Shown: one piece after another, positions 7,597 through 17,673 of the stretch
Layout: the number at the start of each line of letters is the position of its first letter
Position numbering within the stretch: the first letter of the stretch is position 1
NCBI RefSeq assembly: GCF_011058155.1
Contig: NZ_JAALFC010000009.1
Location: 36,147-100,146 of the forward strand
From: Litoribacterium kuwaitense
GTDB lineage: Bacteria > Bacillota > Bacilli > Bacillales > DSM-28697
DNA: 64,000 nt
Reading direction: 5' to 3'
Notes under the pieces: generated by a model
Database searches by the model: none
What the model was told of the DNA's origin: nothing
Seen by the model: the letters and a program-made list of their open reading frames with translations, nothing else
Program-made: the position numbers and the translations under genes

Positions 7597-8084
7597 CATT
7601 TTAGTAGCTTTTTTCGGGCGCGCTGGCGCCACTTTTTGACTTGTTCAACGGTCGCTCCTTCTCGCTTGGCGATCTCTTTTGTGGAGCGGCCGTACCAAAT
7701 GGCTTGTATTGCCCAACAACGTTCTTTTGCTGTCAGCGCGACAAGACTTTGCTCAAATTCTTCCTTTTCAAGAAAGCGTACGTTATATTGCGCCAAGGTG
7801 GCATTTCTGTTTATTAACTTTTCAGTTAATTCAGTGTGCTTTGAGCGTCGTCTTATCTCGTCAATCATACGTGAAATGACAACGGTTTTGGCGTATGCTC
7901 CAATCGACCCAGCCTCAGGGTCGTGTTTTTGCCACACTTCCCAAAGAGCAATCCGACCAATTTGATAAAATTCGTCAAAGTCGTAGTGCACATGAAGTTG
8001 ATTCATTGAGCTGAGGATTAACGGCGAGTAGTCATGCAAAAATACGTCAAATGATGGATAAGGTTGATTGATCAGTAGACTCAT
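7581..8084 (-). CDS. Small sigma-70-type RNA polymerase sigma factor
   Basis: A 167-residue alternative sigma factor with region 2 (FDEFYQIGRIALWEVWQKHD, then AKTVVISRMIDEIRRRSK) and a region-4 helix-turn-helix near the end (STKEIAKREGATVEQVKKWR). Length and domain content resemble small group-3/4 sigma factors of Bacilli. No anti-sigma gene is adjacent, and the ribosome site is weak (TTTGGA before ATG at 8084). Target promoters cannot be inferred. Its last 16 bp overlap the sirtuin gene on the other strand. Confidence 0.8.
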   Translation of the reverse strand: MSLLINQPYPSFDVFLHDYSPLILSSMNQLHVHYDFDEFYQIGRIALWEVWQKHDPEAGSIGAYAKTVVISRMIDEIRRRSKHTELTEKLINRNATLAQYNVRFLEKEEFEQSLVALTAKERCWAIQAIWYGRSTKEIAKREGATVEQVKKWRQRARKKLLKCYNTC

Positions 8085-8468
8085 TCCAAAAAGGCATGGC
8101 CATACCGAGTATTCCGCGGTATATCCAGTATATGGGTGTTGAGTCGATTTGTCTTGAACTTAAGAAATAAAGGTTGGCGTTCTTAGGCATCCGCCACTTC
8201 AATCAGACTGTAAGATGGAGAAATGGTCGTATTTAATGAATTTTGCGATGTTGGCCATTGGCTGGATCCCCAGCTCATATTTAGCTAAGGTTTCGGGGCG
8301 GCGTTGAGGTTTCTTTAATGAAAGTTTGCGCGCCATGAATTGTGGTCGTACGGGGAGGAGAGGCAAGAGAAAAGACGAGGAAGGGTGAGTGGGTTCGTCA
8401 GCCCCTTCCGTAAAGTGCATTGTATCATATTCTTACTATCGTTCTCCTCGGATTGATAGAGCACTTGC
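8085..8468. other. Intergenic region with no intact gene
   Basis: It contains the degraded IS right-end copy (8172-8212) and a 30-codon hydrophobic open frame (8215-8307) without a ribosome site. The sigma-factor promoter should lie at 8090-8160, but I see no clear elements. Confidence 0.4.
8172..8212 (+). repeat. Degraded copy of the IS605/IS1341 right end
   Basis: GCGTTCTTAGGCATCCGCCA at 8178-8197, continuing into CTTCAATCAG, matches TGTTCTTAGGAATCTCCCAC and CTTCAAACAG in the right end at 1681-1710. The downstream hairpin arm present at the first copy is missing here, so this is a decayed, partial copy. Confidence 0.6.
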
Positions 8469-9551
8469 CTAATCTATGAAAAGTTTGAGTTCGTCTTCTG
8501 TTTGTGGCGTAAGAAATGCATGTTGGGCAGCAGTATGTAAATCGCGCCAGATTTGATTAATTGTCGTGTCTTCTTTCACAGCTTGCATACCGATGACTCT
8601 GAAAAAAGTGTTTGCACTAGCTAAAATGGTAGTGACGACTTTTTTAGAACATAAGGAAAAGGACTGCTGTTCTTTGGCCGACAAAGGTTCTCCGCGAGTA
8701 TGTTTATTCCAAGCATCGTTGAGCTGTTGATAAAATAATGACTCCGCCTCAAAGAATTGCTGGCTTTCTCGCTTCTTTAAATCTTCAACGAATGCCAATC
8801 GCTCCGTGTTCCACGAAGATGTTTTCTCCTGAAGAATGTTGTCCACCTCTTGGAAAAAATGTTTTCCAATACCTAAAACGATCGACGTAAATGATGCTTC
8901 TGAAAACATAAGAAATGGAAAATCGTATATTTTATCTCCGACATCGAATTGCTTTTTAAAGATAGAAAAAGTCCGCTCTTCCGGTACGAATTGGTCTTTG
9001 ACGCGAATGGTGTGACTGCTCGTCGCTTTTAAGCCAATGGCGTTCCAATCTTCGATGACGTCAACTTGCTCGCGTTCAAAAATAAAAGAAAGAAATGTTG
9101 GCTGTGCTTGACTAGGTTCTACTTTACATGTGGCTGTAAAAATAGAAGCATATTGTGCGCCACTACAGTAGAGCCATTCCCCATTGACGATGTACCCGTC
9201 GTCTACTTTTTGTGCTGTACCAGCAGGGAAACCACTTCCTGCGATGACGGCTTCTTTCGGGGTATAGTAAGTCTTTGCGGCTTCTTCTGTAAAGTTTGGG
9301 GCAAACATGCCCCCGCCCGAGCCGATTGTAACTAGCCAGCCAAACGAGCCATTAATGCTTGAGGCGATTTGAAACGTACGAATGGCTTCTGGCAACGATC
9401 GCATAGCGCCGCCTAGCGTTTCAGGAACGATTAATTTAAATAGCTTTCTCTCTTGCATAAATGACAGTACGGCGTCATTGACTGTTTTTGTCTGCTCACT
9501 GTCTGCCATGTTTGAACGGATCCAAGAGATGTCTTTATTTGTAAATGTCAA
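8469..9551 (-). CDS. Acyl-CoA dehydrogenase-fold flavoprotein (DszC/HpaH-like group)
   Basis: A 360-residue protein with the acyl-CoA dehydrogenase layout: helical N-terminus (LIVPETLGGAMRSLPEAI), middle beta-domain (GEWLYCSGAQYASIF; WNAIGLKATSSHTIRV) and helical C-terminal domain (RVIGMQAVKEDTTINQIWRD). The short length, lack of the usual catalytic Glu context and the GEW.F.SG pattern place it with flavin-dependent monooxygenase-like relatives rather than beta-oxidation enzymes. Start is TTG 9551, with AAAAGGATGG upstream. It stands alone, so no substrate can be suggested. Confidence 0.75.
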   Translation of the reverse strand: MTFTNKDISWIRSNMADSEQTKTVNDAVLSFMQERKLFKLIVPETLGGAMRSLPEAIRTFQIASSINGSFGWLVTIGSGGGMFAPNFTEEAAKTYYTPKEAVIAGSGFPAGTAQKVDDGYIVNGEWLYCSGAQYASIFTATCKVEPSQAQPTFLSFIFEREQVDVIEDWNAIGLKATSSHTIRVKDQFVPEERTFSIFKKQFDVGDKIYDFPFLMFSEASFTSIVLGIGKHFFQEVDNILQEKTSSWNTERLAFVEDLKKRESQQFFEAESLFYQQLNDAWNKHTRGEPLSAKEQQSFSLCSKKVVTTILASANTFFRVIGMQAVKEDTTINQIWRDLHTAAQHAFLTPQTEDELKLFID

Positions 9552-9638
9552 TGTTATCCATCCTTTTGTGTTTGTTTTTAGTATAGCATGTCTTAAGAGG
9601 TTGATATAGAGTGTGCAAAAGTAAAGTGACTACCGCAC

Positions 9639-9681
9639 AAAAAAACAGCGGCAGCCTGATAAAACGGCCGGCGCTTTTTTT
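9639..9681. terminator. Bidirectional hairpin between the flavoprotein and GH38 genes
   Basis: AGCGGCAGCC (9647-9656) pairs with GGCCGGCGCT (9666-9675) with two mismatches, flanked by A7 and T7. It terminates the leftward GH38 transcript. Confidence 0.6.
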
Positions 9682-9685
9682 GCCA

Positions 9686-12123
9686 TTATTTTATTCTCCA
9701 AGCAAGTAGTCCATGATTTAAGTTGCGGCAGGTTTTAAACGCTTGTTCAGGTGCTGCGTATTGTTCACCCCAAGTGATTAAATAGCGGAATTCGTAAAAA
9801 CCGCCGAGCGTTGGAGCGAAGTTTGTTTCCCAATAGTTGCTCATCGTCCAAGCATATAAGTGGGCTGGTTCATCGTTAAGCCGTGGATGATCGTTTAATA
9901 ACCGAGTCTCATACGCTAACGAACCGATTTGAATTAATGGTGTGTCTGGCATGGCGATTACGATGCCTTCATTCCCGGTCGTATAATAAACCCCTTCATC
10001 GACACAATAGTAATCAGCAAGTGAGCCCGGCAATTGATCGAAGCGAGGGCGGAGGAGGGCTTCTCCTTTATCAATCCACAGCTGTTTCTGCTTGTCTTTT
10101 AAGTCACTGCCAAAAGGCAAGGAAACATACAGGTTTTCGGGATCCCATACACTGTCTTTATGCAAACGTACAGCAACATCGACACGCGGGCGGTCTGCAT
10201 ATAATGTAAGGAGTAAGCTGTAATGACTGCAGCCAGCGACTTCATAAATGAGCTGAACCTTGCCGAATAATTGTCCTGATTCGATCACTTTTGCCTCGAC
10301 GAGTGTTCCTTCAGAGATCATTGCATCAGGGCCTTTACGGTTTCGCCCCATTTTTCGGCGAACATCCATCTGATTCGTACCCTCTGCTTTTGTTACATCA
10401 TACACGGGTGTAAATGCGTTATGGTTACGGTCGGCGCGCAGCATGTTCTGTGTTGTTTTTTTATTTAGCCATTCTGTAATGCCATCACCCTTTTTCCAGG
10501 CAATTCGTACATATGGTGTTTCGGCATAGGTCGGTGTGATGAGAACATCCTCTGTTTCAAGAGGCATCATATCCATCATCCGATCTGACCCGACGTAGTC
10601 CTTTTGGAAGGCTGTTGTTGGTTGTAAAGAGTTCGTCGGAAGAATGCGAACGGTCCGCGTTTCGTTCGGTTGAAGAGCCATTGGTATTCGTACGATGACC
10701 CCTCGTGGCGCTACGGTCATTTGCGCTGGATAGACTGATTCGTCCTGCTCATCGACGACATGAAAGCCATCTTTGATCAATTGCAGGTGCCATCCCTCCA
10801 TAATAAGGTGGGCATGATCAGATTGGTGATTGTCGTATGGGTTATGAACTTTGAAACGCATTGGCCGATCCGGGGAAAGCAAAGCATCCCCTTTTGCTTC
10901 TAAGATATCGTATAAAGCCGTATGTGCGAGTTTGCTCGCATTCGCAGCATAGGCTTCTTTACGAACGCCAAGTTCTTGAACGAACGGATTCCAAGGCTCA
11001 CTGACCGAGGAATGATATCCCCACGTATGTTCAGCGAATAAGGCCAGCTCGTATTCCATATCTTCAATGCGCTTTTGTGAAACGATATGACGGTAAGGAT
11101 CCATCTTTTTCACTTTTTCGTAGACACGCTGAGCTTCTCGATACACTTGGACATGCTTTGGTGTCGAAATGGCGCCATCAGTCCACCAATCAGGCCAATC
11201 ACCACGATAGACTGGAATGGCATCTGGGTAAGCTTCGTCATATTCACGTAGTGCGTTGAAGAAATCCTCTAGCGTTGCAGGCACGATCGTGATCTCGTCT
11301 CCATTTTTCTCGTTCCAGGCATTGATAAATTCCATCATTCGTGGGTTTGGCGAGCCATTATCCGTTGGAAGACCAGACGCCATAACCGGTACAAATGGAA
11401 ATTCAAAACCGTCGGCCGCGAGACGAGCAAAATAACGCTTCATCCGAATTTCAGCCATATCAAATGTGACACCATTTCTAGTATCTAGTTCATCCTTAAT
11501 TGTATAAGAACCGCCCAATCCAGGAATGAGCCCGAGGTCATTTCCAAACATGTAGTGTTCACCATTCCAAGTCAAAATGCGATCGCCATGCGGCGTTTCC
11601 CACCAGAATGGCGTTTGTTTTTCCACAATGGATACATGGAATGATGTGTGTGTATGCAGGTCATGATGTTTTTTATGCCGGCACTGGCCAATACTTGACT
11701 ATATCCCCAGCCGAAACCAGTGATATCAGCAGTCATAGCACAGCGAACCGGGGCATTCACGCTTTCACCATAATCAGTAATACGCTTCGTCATCGCTTCT
11801 AATAGTTCTTTTCCTATTAACTCGCCAAAGTTTAAGTAGGTGCCGGAAAGACCGATATCACCTCGTTGAATGGCTTCTTTAAGCTGCTGTTTTTCTTGCG
11901 CTGATGCTTTCTTTAAAAAGGATTCAACGGGCCAGAACGTTTCACAGACCCATTTATACCCTGTCCATTCAGGGCGGCGACCGGACTGAATGTCATCAAC
12001 AACTTGAAGTGCTTGGCGAATATAATCGACGTGGTATTGCTCGATCTTTTCCTGCCTTTCGGTATAACCTACATCGGTGTGAGAATGCTGAATGACAAAT
12101 ATTTTTTTAGGTGTTGTGGTCAA
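9686..12123 (-). pseudogene. GH38-like glycosidase (DUF5054-type), single-base frameshift
   Basis: Two overlapping frames form one gene. The 5' part (12123 to about 11622) carries the glycosidase N-terminus, HSHTDVGYTE (metal-binding His/Asp) and MTADITGFGWG (likely nucleophile region). The 3' part (to 9686) continues FWWETPHGDRIL and the C-terminal beta-sandwich domains. The frame breaks at the run of five T on the plus strand at 11618-11622; one added base restores a continuous 812-residue protein. Start is TTG 12123, AAGGAG upstream. GH38 enzymes cleave alpha-mannosides and this subgroup is poorly characterised. A paralogue lies 45 bp upstream. No signal peptide is visible. Sequencing error is a likelier cause than true decay. 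Confidence 0.8.
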
Positions 12124-12168
12124 GTTGGTTCTCGCTCCTTTTCTTATGTGAAGGCTTTACCTTATTGA

Positions 12169-14280
12169 TTAAGAAGTGAACCTCAGCTTAAAGCGAGAGA
12201 GCGCATCTCCTTCGTACCATGCCGGGAAGTTCGTTCCCCAAACGTTATTATGCAAATTGACATGTATCCCGCCAGTTAGCGACGCAAAAGAATGGTCGAA
12301 TTGGAGTAGCCTTCTTTCGCCAGGACAGACGATGGCCGTGTCTAGCATCTCAATGGCAACTTCGCCATCCGCGCCTCGGTAATCCACCCCTTGATTGACG
12401 GCGTGCATATTGCGGTTTCCGCCTTTAACGACTTCGAGAGGAGAGACAGCTTGTCCGAGTTTATCAAGCTTCCAAAGGTTACAATTGTCTACGACAGGGT
12501 TAAACGTGAGCCAAGAAGCTTCCGGCAAGCGGTGGGCATCTTTACCAAACCATTTACATGTCATCTCAACGGTTGTCGTAGCCGCTGGAAATGTGTATTC
12601 AATCTCAACTTCTCGAGGTGCCCCCATCTGTCCATAAGCCTTTTCTGGAAACGAGACTTTGGCTACGACGATATCGTTCTCCGCAGTCGATGAGTGAGTC
12701 AGAGACACGAGCTTCGGTGTGAAGGATTGGCGCTCCACCCAATCGTTCGTTAAGTCCATTCCCGGCTTACCAAAATCACCGACGACCCAAAAATGAGTTT
12801 GCCCCCAATGCCTATGGTATTCACGGTACCAACGGTCATAATCCTCCTGTGCATAAGTATCATATATAAATTGACCAAGCCGGTTTTTGTCGCTAGCCCA
12901 GTTCTTTCCGTTTTTATCTTGTAAACCAATGATTGAACCGTCTTCGGCAAAGGTAACTTGGAAGAGACCTAAAGTATACGTTTGCTGACTGACAAGGTCT
13001 TTCGCATGCTCTATCTTCGCTTTTTTCGGTTGCAAGGCTTCGAGGGCAGCCTCTGCTTCTTGCTTTCGGTCACCTTGAAGAGCATTGACGGCTTTTGTTA
13101 AGTGATCTCGTTGGTCTTGCCACGACTTTTCCATGATCTGAAAGGAACGTGATTCAAGCTTTGCTTGTGCTTCCTCACCAAACATCTCGTTGATTTCTGC
13201 CCGTGAGTTTTCTTCGAGAAAACGATAAATCATTGGGTTTGCGCTGACATCGGTCTTGCCACGTCTGCGAGCTGCTTGGAAATCATCTTTGTCGTAATGT
13301 GCATAATCGGCTAAGTATCTCTTAATATCCACACCCCAAGTGTGCTCCGGGATCATCATAAGTTCATCGCAAAAGGCAACATATTCTTCATCTGAAGGGG
13401 AGAGGGATCCTTCCTGAAGCCATTTTGATTTTAAGCGTAGCAAAGCACGGTACGCTGCCAGCTTATAAGGATCTGTTGATGTACCATGAATCCACGTGTC
13501 TCCGATTTCTTCCTCGACGACAGGCAATGAATCTTTTATTGCCCAAACTTTTTCTGCATATTGATCCATCGTCGATGCTGCAATGTCTGCATTTGGATAA
13601 GCTTTGCGTAGACGATTAAATTCATCTTCAATCTGCTTTACCGAAGAAGGGCCGTGGTTGTCATGTGTATGGGCAAAGTATAGTACGTCCTCAAGACCTT
13701 CGACTTGTAAAGAGTCACCGTAATCATTGCTATATTGAACGACGATTTCAGAACCGTCCTGATTTCTCCATAAGAATAATTCTGGGACGTGAGGGACGTG
13801 ACTAGAGGGGTTGACACCGATATGTAGATATTTAATGCCAGCCTTAGCCAAATGGGTAACCATTGACCGCGTATGTCCTGGTACGTCAGTCATTTTGGCA
13901 GCAATGGTTTGTCTGCCAAAGCGTTGATCTAATGTTTTAGATATATTTAAGCTATAGTCTAACAGCTCGGGGTCTAACAGCTCTGTATGGAATGTAAATG
14001 GAAGCGCATGCCAGGCTAAATGACCTTTTTCAATGGCTTGTACAATGGCTGCTTTTTCGTCTTCTTTCCCGTGCTTCAAGGCATAGTCGATCAGCCATGA
14101 ACCGGTTGACCAAATAAATGCATCGCTATGCGAGTGTTCTGCAAAGTGTTCAGCTGCCTCAATGGCTTTCGGGAAAAAGTCTGTCATATAACGCTGAATG
14201 ACATTTTGCTCAAGGTCAGTATAGCCAATATCAAGATGTGTTTTAAAAACGACATGAATTCGCTTAGGATCGTGTGTCAA
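12169..14280 (-). CDS. GH38-like glycosidase (DUF5054-type), intact paralogue
   Basis: A 703-residue glycosidase of the alpha-mannosidase-like superfamily. Near the N-terminus are VVFKTHLDIGYTD (the His-x-Asp metal pair) and AAKMTDVPGHTRSMV (predicted nucleophile Asp), with PEHTWGVDIKRY in the middle and a beta-sandwich C-terminus (FNPVVDNCNLWKL, NNVWGTNFPAWY). No signal peptide is visible, so it likely acts in the cytoplasm on imported oligosaccharides. I choose TTG 14280, which has GAGGTG six bases upstream; a GTG at 14289 overlaps that site. It is the first gene of the tandem pair. No transporter or regulator is adjacent, so the substrate is unknown. Confidence 0.82.
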   Translation of the reverse strand: MTHDPKRIHVVFKTHLDIGYTDLEQNVIQRYMTDFFPKAIEAAEHFAEHSHSDAFIWSTGSWLIDYALKHGKEDEKAAIVQAIEKGHLAWHALPFTFHTELLDPELLDYSLNISKTLDQRFGRQTIAAKMTDVPGHTRSMVTHLAKAGIKYLHIGVNPSSHVPHVPELFLWRNQDGSEIVVQYSNDYGDSLQVEGLEDVLYFAHTHDNHGPSSVKQIEDEFNRLRKAYPNADIAASTMDQYAEKVWAIKDSLPVVEEEIGDTWIHGTSTDPYKLAAYRALLRLKSKWLQEGSLSPSDEEYVAFCDELMMIPEHTWGVDIKRYLADYAHYDKDDFQAARRRGKTDVSANPMIYRFLEENSRAEINEMFGEEAQAKLESRSFQIMEKSWQDQRDHLTKAVNALQGDRKQEAEAALEALQPKKAKIEHAKDLVSQQTYTLGLFQVTFAEDGSIIGLQDKNGKNWASDKNRLGQFIYDTYAQEDYDRWYREYHRHWGQTHFWVVGDFGKPGMDLTNDWVERQSFTPKLVSLTHSSTAENDIVVAKVSFPEKAYGQMGAPREVEIEYTFPAATTTVEMTCKWFGKDAHRLPEASWLTFNPVVDNCNLWKLDKLGQAVSPLEVVKGGNRNMHAVNQGVDYRGADGEVAIEMLDTAIVCPGERRLLQFDHSFASLTGGIHVNLHNNVWGTNFPAWYEGDALSRFKLRFTS

Positions 14281-14421
14281 GCTTCTCACCTCTATAGTTT
14301 TTGTTTCTTAAACTTTAAACGAATCTTCGTGCAATTGCTACTATGTTTATTGCAAATAGAATTAGAAACATATTTAACATTTCAGAAAGTTTTTCTGCGA
14401 GATATAGGAGGGGACCAGAAG

Positions 14422-14456
14422 AAAAAACAGCATGAGGCACTGATCCCCATGCTGTT
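14422..14456 (-). terminator. Terminator of bdhA
   Basis: On the minus strand AACAGCATG and CATGCTGTT surround a 13-base loop and are followed by six T. Confidence 0.75.
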
Positions 14457-14472
14457 CATTAAATACAAAGAC

Positions 14473-15525
14473 TTACTCAGGTTTTACTAAGATTTTTACT
14501 TGACTCTTATCAGCGACAAGCTGCTCAAAGCCTTCTTCAACAACTTGATCCAATTCAATCTTTTTCGTAATCAGTTTCTCGCCACTGAAATATCCTTGTT
14601 TCATGAGTTCCATGACAGCAGGATAGACGTTACGGTAGCCGATCACGCCTTTTACAGTACGTTCTTTAATAACGATGTCATTTGGCTGTAGTGGCGCATC
14701 GGATTCCCAAATACTTACAATGACAGCTTCGCCGCCTGTATGTGTGCTATTAATCGTCTGTTTTAATACGGCTGGGATGCCTGTCACTTCGAAAGCAACG
14801 TCTACGCCGTCATTCGTTAAACGGTGGATTTCTTCAACCGGATCAACTTCAGATGGATCGATGACATGTGCGCCAAGTTCTTCAGCCAGAGCTTTACGAG
14901 AGTCCGAAAGCTCGACAGCAAAGATTTTTGAAGCGCCTCCAGCTTTTAAGGCTTCAATGACGAGCAAACCGATTGGACCCGCGCCGAAAACGACTGCTGT
15001 GTCACCAGCCTTTAAGGAGCTTACGCGAACAGAATGAAGCGCGACGGCTGCAGGTTCAACGAGCGCGCCTTGCTCATAAGATAATTCATCAGGAAGTTTG
15101 TGAACCATGTGATCACCAACGACTGTGAATTCTGAGAAACCACCGCCGCCACCTGATAAACCGTGAAAGCCGAGATACGGGCTTAAGTTATACTTTTCTT
15201 CTTTATATTCACCATCTGCATAAGGGGCTAATAATGGTTCAATTGCGACTCTGTCTCCAACGTTGACTCTTGTAACATCTTCCCCGACTGCGACAACTTC
15301 CCCAGCGAATTCGTGCCCCATAATGACAGGAGCGATATCTTTACTGATTGGATGAGGCTCTTTCGTAGGAATAAAAATAGGTCCTGCTAAATATTCGTGT
15401 AAATCACTACCGCAAATGCCACACCATTTGACTTTGACTTTCACATCACGGCTTGATACGACGTTTGGTTCGTTAACCTCTTCAACTCTTAAGTCTTTTG
15501 CTGCATGCCATACAGCTGCTTTCAT
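14473..15525 (-). CDS. bdhA: 2,3-Butanediol dehydrogenase BdhA
   Basis: A 350-residue zinc-containing medium-chain dehydrogenase that interconverts acetoin and 2,3-butanediol with NAD(H). Catalytic zinc ligands: Cys in KWCGICGSDLHEY near residue 37, GHEFAGEV (His/Glu near 73), and a Glu in GALVEPAAVALH near 155. The coenzyme-binding fold begins at VVFGAGPIGLLVIEALKAGG. The four-Cys structural zinc loop is absent, as in the BdhA group. Overall pattern (ISKDIAPVIMGHEFAG, GLSGGGGGFSEF) is typical of Bacillus BdhA. A TAGGAGGTAATGTAA ribosome site precedes the ATG. A TACAAT -10-like hexamer sits at 15581-15576 on the minus strand with no good -35, suggesting an activator-dependent promoter. Confidence 0.9.
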   Translation of the reverse strand: MKAAVWHAAKDLRVEEVNEPNVVSSRDVKVKVKWCGICGSDLHEYLAGPIFIPTKEPHPISKDIAPVIMGHEFAGEVVAVGEDVTRVNVGDRVAIEPLLAPYADGEYKEEKYNLSPYLGFHGLSGGGGGFSEFTVVGDHMVHKLPDELSYEQGALVEPAAVALHSVRVSSLKAGDTAVVFGAGPIGLLVIEALKAGGASKIFAVELSDSRKALAEELGAHVIDPSEVDPVEEIHRLTNDGVDVAFEVTGIPAVLKQTINSTHTGGEAVIVSIWESDAPLQPNDIVIKERTVKGVIGYRNVYPAVMELMKQGYFSGEKLITKKIELDQVVEEGFEQLVADKSQVKILVKPE

Positions 15526-15835
15526 TTACATTACCTCCTAAGAGATCATTAAGTGAGTTTTTTTCCTACATCTCTATTGTAACACTTTTATAGTAGAAAA
15601 GTATTATTTGCGTAATTGAATAACGATTATTTTTGATAAAACAAGCACTTTTACACAAAGATTTTTTAAATGTATGTTGAGAGTTTGGAGAAATTTGAAA
15701 AGTGTGTATATACAGAGAAGGGAATACCGTTTTTTGTTATTGTAGAAAAATTTCACGGGGATTCACTTGTTTAAACAGTGAATCCCCGTAAAGTGTGAGC
15801 AAGCTAACGAGACTTGAACAAAGAGGACCTTAGTA
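15526..15835. other. Intergenic region between bdhA and the ABC operon
   Basis: It holds the bdhA 5' region (AT-rich, with the TACAAT hexamer at 15581-15576) and the ABC operon terminator at 15755-15789. I see no gene. Confidence 0.5.
15755..15789 (-). terminator. Terminator of the ABC-2 operon
   Basis: Perfect 12-bp arms ACGGGGATTCAC and GTGAATCCCCGT; on the minus strand GTGAAATTTTT follows, a moderate T tract. Confidence 0.65.
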
Positions 15836-16567
15836 TCAATGAGAACCTTCCATGAGCGCTAAAATCGCATCCTCCTGTTTGTTGATCTCGTTGTTATATT
15901 GCTTAGCTTCTTTAAAAGCTTCCTCTAACGTGCCACAAAAAGTGATACGTCCATTTGTTAGAATGGCAAAGCGATCACAGACCGTCAAAATTTCGTGCAT
16001 ATCGTGCGTTGTGTAAATCACAGTGAGTCCTTCCATCGCTTTCTCGCGCAACAAACGATTGATCTCATTCTTTGACGGCAGATCGATGCCGACCGTTGGC
16101 TCATCTAGTAAAACCACGGCAGGATGGTGGAGAAAAGCGATAGCCATATTCAATTTTCGTTTCATTCCACCTGATAATGTTCGAACTTTTTTTGTGAGCA
16201 GGTGATTAAGCCCGAATTCGGACGCTATTTGGGATACTTGCTCTTTTTTTAACAATGAGCCGGAGAGCCTTTGCCAAATTTTCAGGTTTTCTAGTACGCT
16301 CAAGTTTTGCCAAACGGCGATATCTTGAGGGACAAAGCCTAAACGGCTTCGCGCCTTTTTAGGGTCAATAGAAAGATCGATGCCATCAATCAATATGTGT
16401 CCATGATCTAATGGTTTTAACGTAGCAAGGGCGGAGAGTAGTGTTGACTTTCCAGCTCCATTTGGTCCAAGAAGACCAAACATTTCTCCTTGTTGAACGG
16501 TAAAAGAAACGTCTTGAATGATCGATTTGTGCTGAATGCTACACGATACGTGTTGAACGTCAATCAC
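15836..16567 (-). CDS. ABC-2 exporter ATPase
   Basis: An ABC ATPase of about 243 residues: Walker A GPNGAGKST, Q-loop GFVPQD, signature LSGGMKRKL, Walker B VVLLDEPTVGID and H-loop IYTTHD, all in the style of NatA/YhcG-type exporters. I place the start at GTG 16567, which overlaps the preceding permease stop (GTGA) and has GCGAGGCG upstream; the longer frame to 16627 would be read out of the permease gene. It is last in a four-gene operon and should power the two permeases before it. Confidence 0.88.
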   Translation of the reverse strand: MIDVQHVSCSIQHKSIIQDVSFTVQQGEMFGLLGPNGAGKSTLLSALATLKPLDHGHILIDGIDLSIDPKKARSRLGFVPQDIAVWQNLSVLENLKIWQRLSGSLLKKEQVSQIASEFGLNHLLTKKVRTLSGGMKRKLNMAIAFLHHPAVVLLDEPTVGIDLPSKNEINRLLREKAMEGLTVIYTTHDMHEILTVCDRFAILTNGRITFCGTLEEAFKEAKQYNNEINKQEDAILALMEGSH

Positions 16568-17673
16568 GTCAATCGCCTCGCTTTCCAATGAATTGCTGTG
16601 CTCAAACCTACAATGACGACAATCCAAACAGCGATCGGCAACAATTCTTTGTTAAAAATGCCTGCAAATGCTTGGATATATTCAGGAGAAGAACTTGGCA
16701 GCAGGACACCACTCGCCCAGATAAAGCCTATTGCAGTTCCAAAGGAAGCGAGCCAATAGCTCCCTTTAAAAGAACAGCAAAGACCGAGAAGTATGACAAA
16801 TAAAAAGAGACTCGTAACGTAGATCAGGCAGGAGACAATTGTCCATAACAGCGAGATAGACTCTTGTTGAAAGTAGATGAGCAGCCCACCAATCACAGCA
16901 TTACCTAAATGAAGCAACATCCAAAAGCTCCCTTTTTGCCGTAAGTAGTACGCGGCTCCTTTCATCGTCGTATTCATTCGCTGTAACAGTGTACGCTCCG
17001 AAAGTACCCAAGCTAGGGAAGCTGTAGAAATCATCCATGTGAACAATGTCCAAAACCCTTTGTATGGAGTGAAAAGGCTGATTTCCGTCGCTGAAGCATC
17101 TTCACCATACACCGTTTGAAAATCGATGGTCATTAAAGGGCCCGGCTCCCACTGGTCTTCCACATCATCATACGCTGCCTGCCAAAGTCGCGCTTCGTCC
17201 GTCACCTGATCAGAAAGGAGTTCGACAACTTGATTGGCTGTTTGGTGGCTAAAAATGAGACGCGCCAATTCTCCGCCAATCACTTCTCGAAGAATGCCGT
17301 CAGCAAATGTTGCTGGTGTCTCGACGAGTGTCAAAATCCCATCCGTATCCCCAGTATAAATTCGATGCGACAGGTCTTTTGGTAAAATGATTCCAGCATC
17401 TCCGGTTTGTGCAGCTAAAAGGTCTTCCATAGCGTCGTCTTGAGCAAGCATAGATACATCAATGAGCTCATTTTTCTGTATTCGCTCCTGCAAGAGAAGT
17501 GCTAATTCATCATCGTCTTCAGACATGTCCTGCCAAAGCAATGGAATCGCTGTCTCAGTTTCAGCAGCTGTCAAAAAAGGCGCTGTCCATAGTGTAAGCA
17601 AAAGCGGGAGGATAAGAATAGAAAGAGCCATTGGCCATGAGCGCTTGCTAAATGCCGTGATGAACGTTTTCAT
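16564..17673 (-). CDS. ABC-2 type permease with large extracytoplasmic domain (second subunit)
   Basis: 369 residues: one N-terminal membrane segment (about 12-35), an extracytoplasmic domain of some 160 residues (the QDMSEDDDELALLLQERIQK region onward), then five or six membrane segments. This is the layout of YhgE/NatB/CcmB-like ABC-2 permeases whose N-terminal loop resembles the MacB/YhgE periplasmic domain. ATG overlaps the previous permease stop by 4 bp and its own stop overlaps the ATPase start. Substrate unknown; peptide antibiotics, lipids or Na+ are exported by relatives. Confidence 0.78.
   Translation of the reverse strand: MKTFITAFSKRSWPMALSILILPLLLTLWTAPFLTAAETETAIPLLWQDMSEDDDELALLLQERIQKNELIDVSMLAQDDAMEDLLAAQTGDAGIILPKDLSHRIYTGDTDGILTLVETPATFADGILREVIGGELARLIFSHQTANQVVELLSDQVTDEARLWQAAYDDVEDQWEPGPLMTIDFQTVYGEDASATEISLFTPYKGFWTLFTWMISTASLAWVLSERTLLQRMNTTMKGAAYYLRQKGSFWMLLHLGNAVIGGLLIYFQQESISLLWTIVSCLIYVTSLFLFVILLGLCCSFKGSYWLASFGTAIGFIWASGVLLPSSSPEYIQAFAGIFNKELLPIAVWIVVIVGLSTAIHWKARRLT

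Noticed and set aside
8215..8307. 30-codon hydrophobic frame after the IS remnant
   Set aside because: No ribosome site and too short to judge; not called as a gene.
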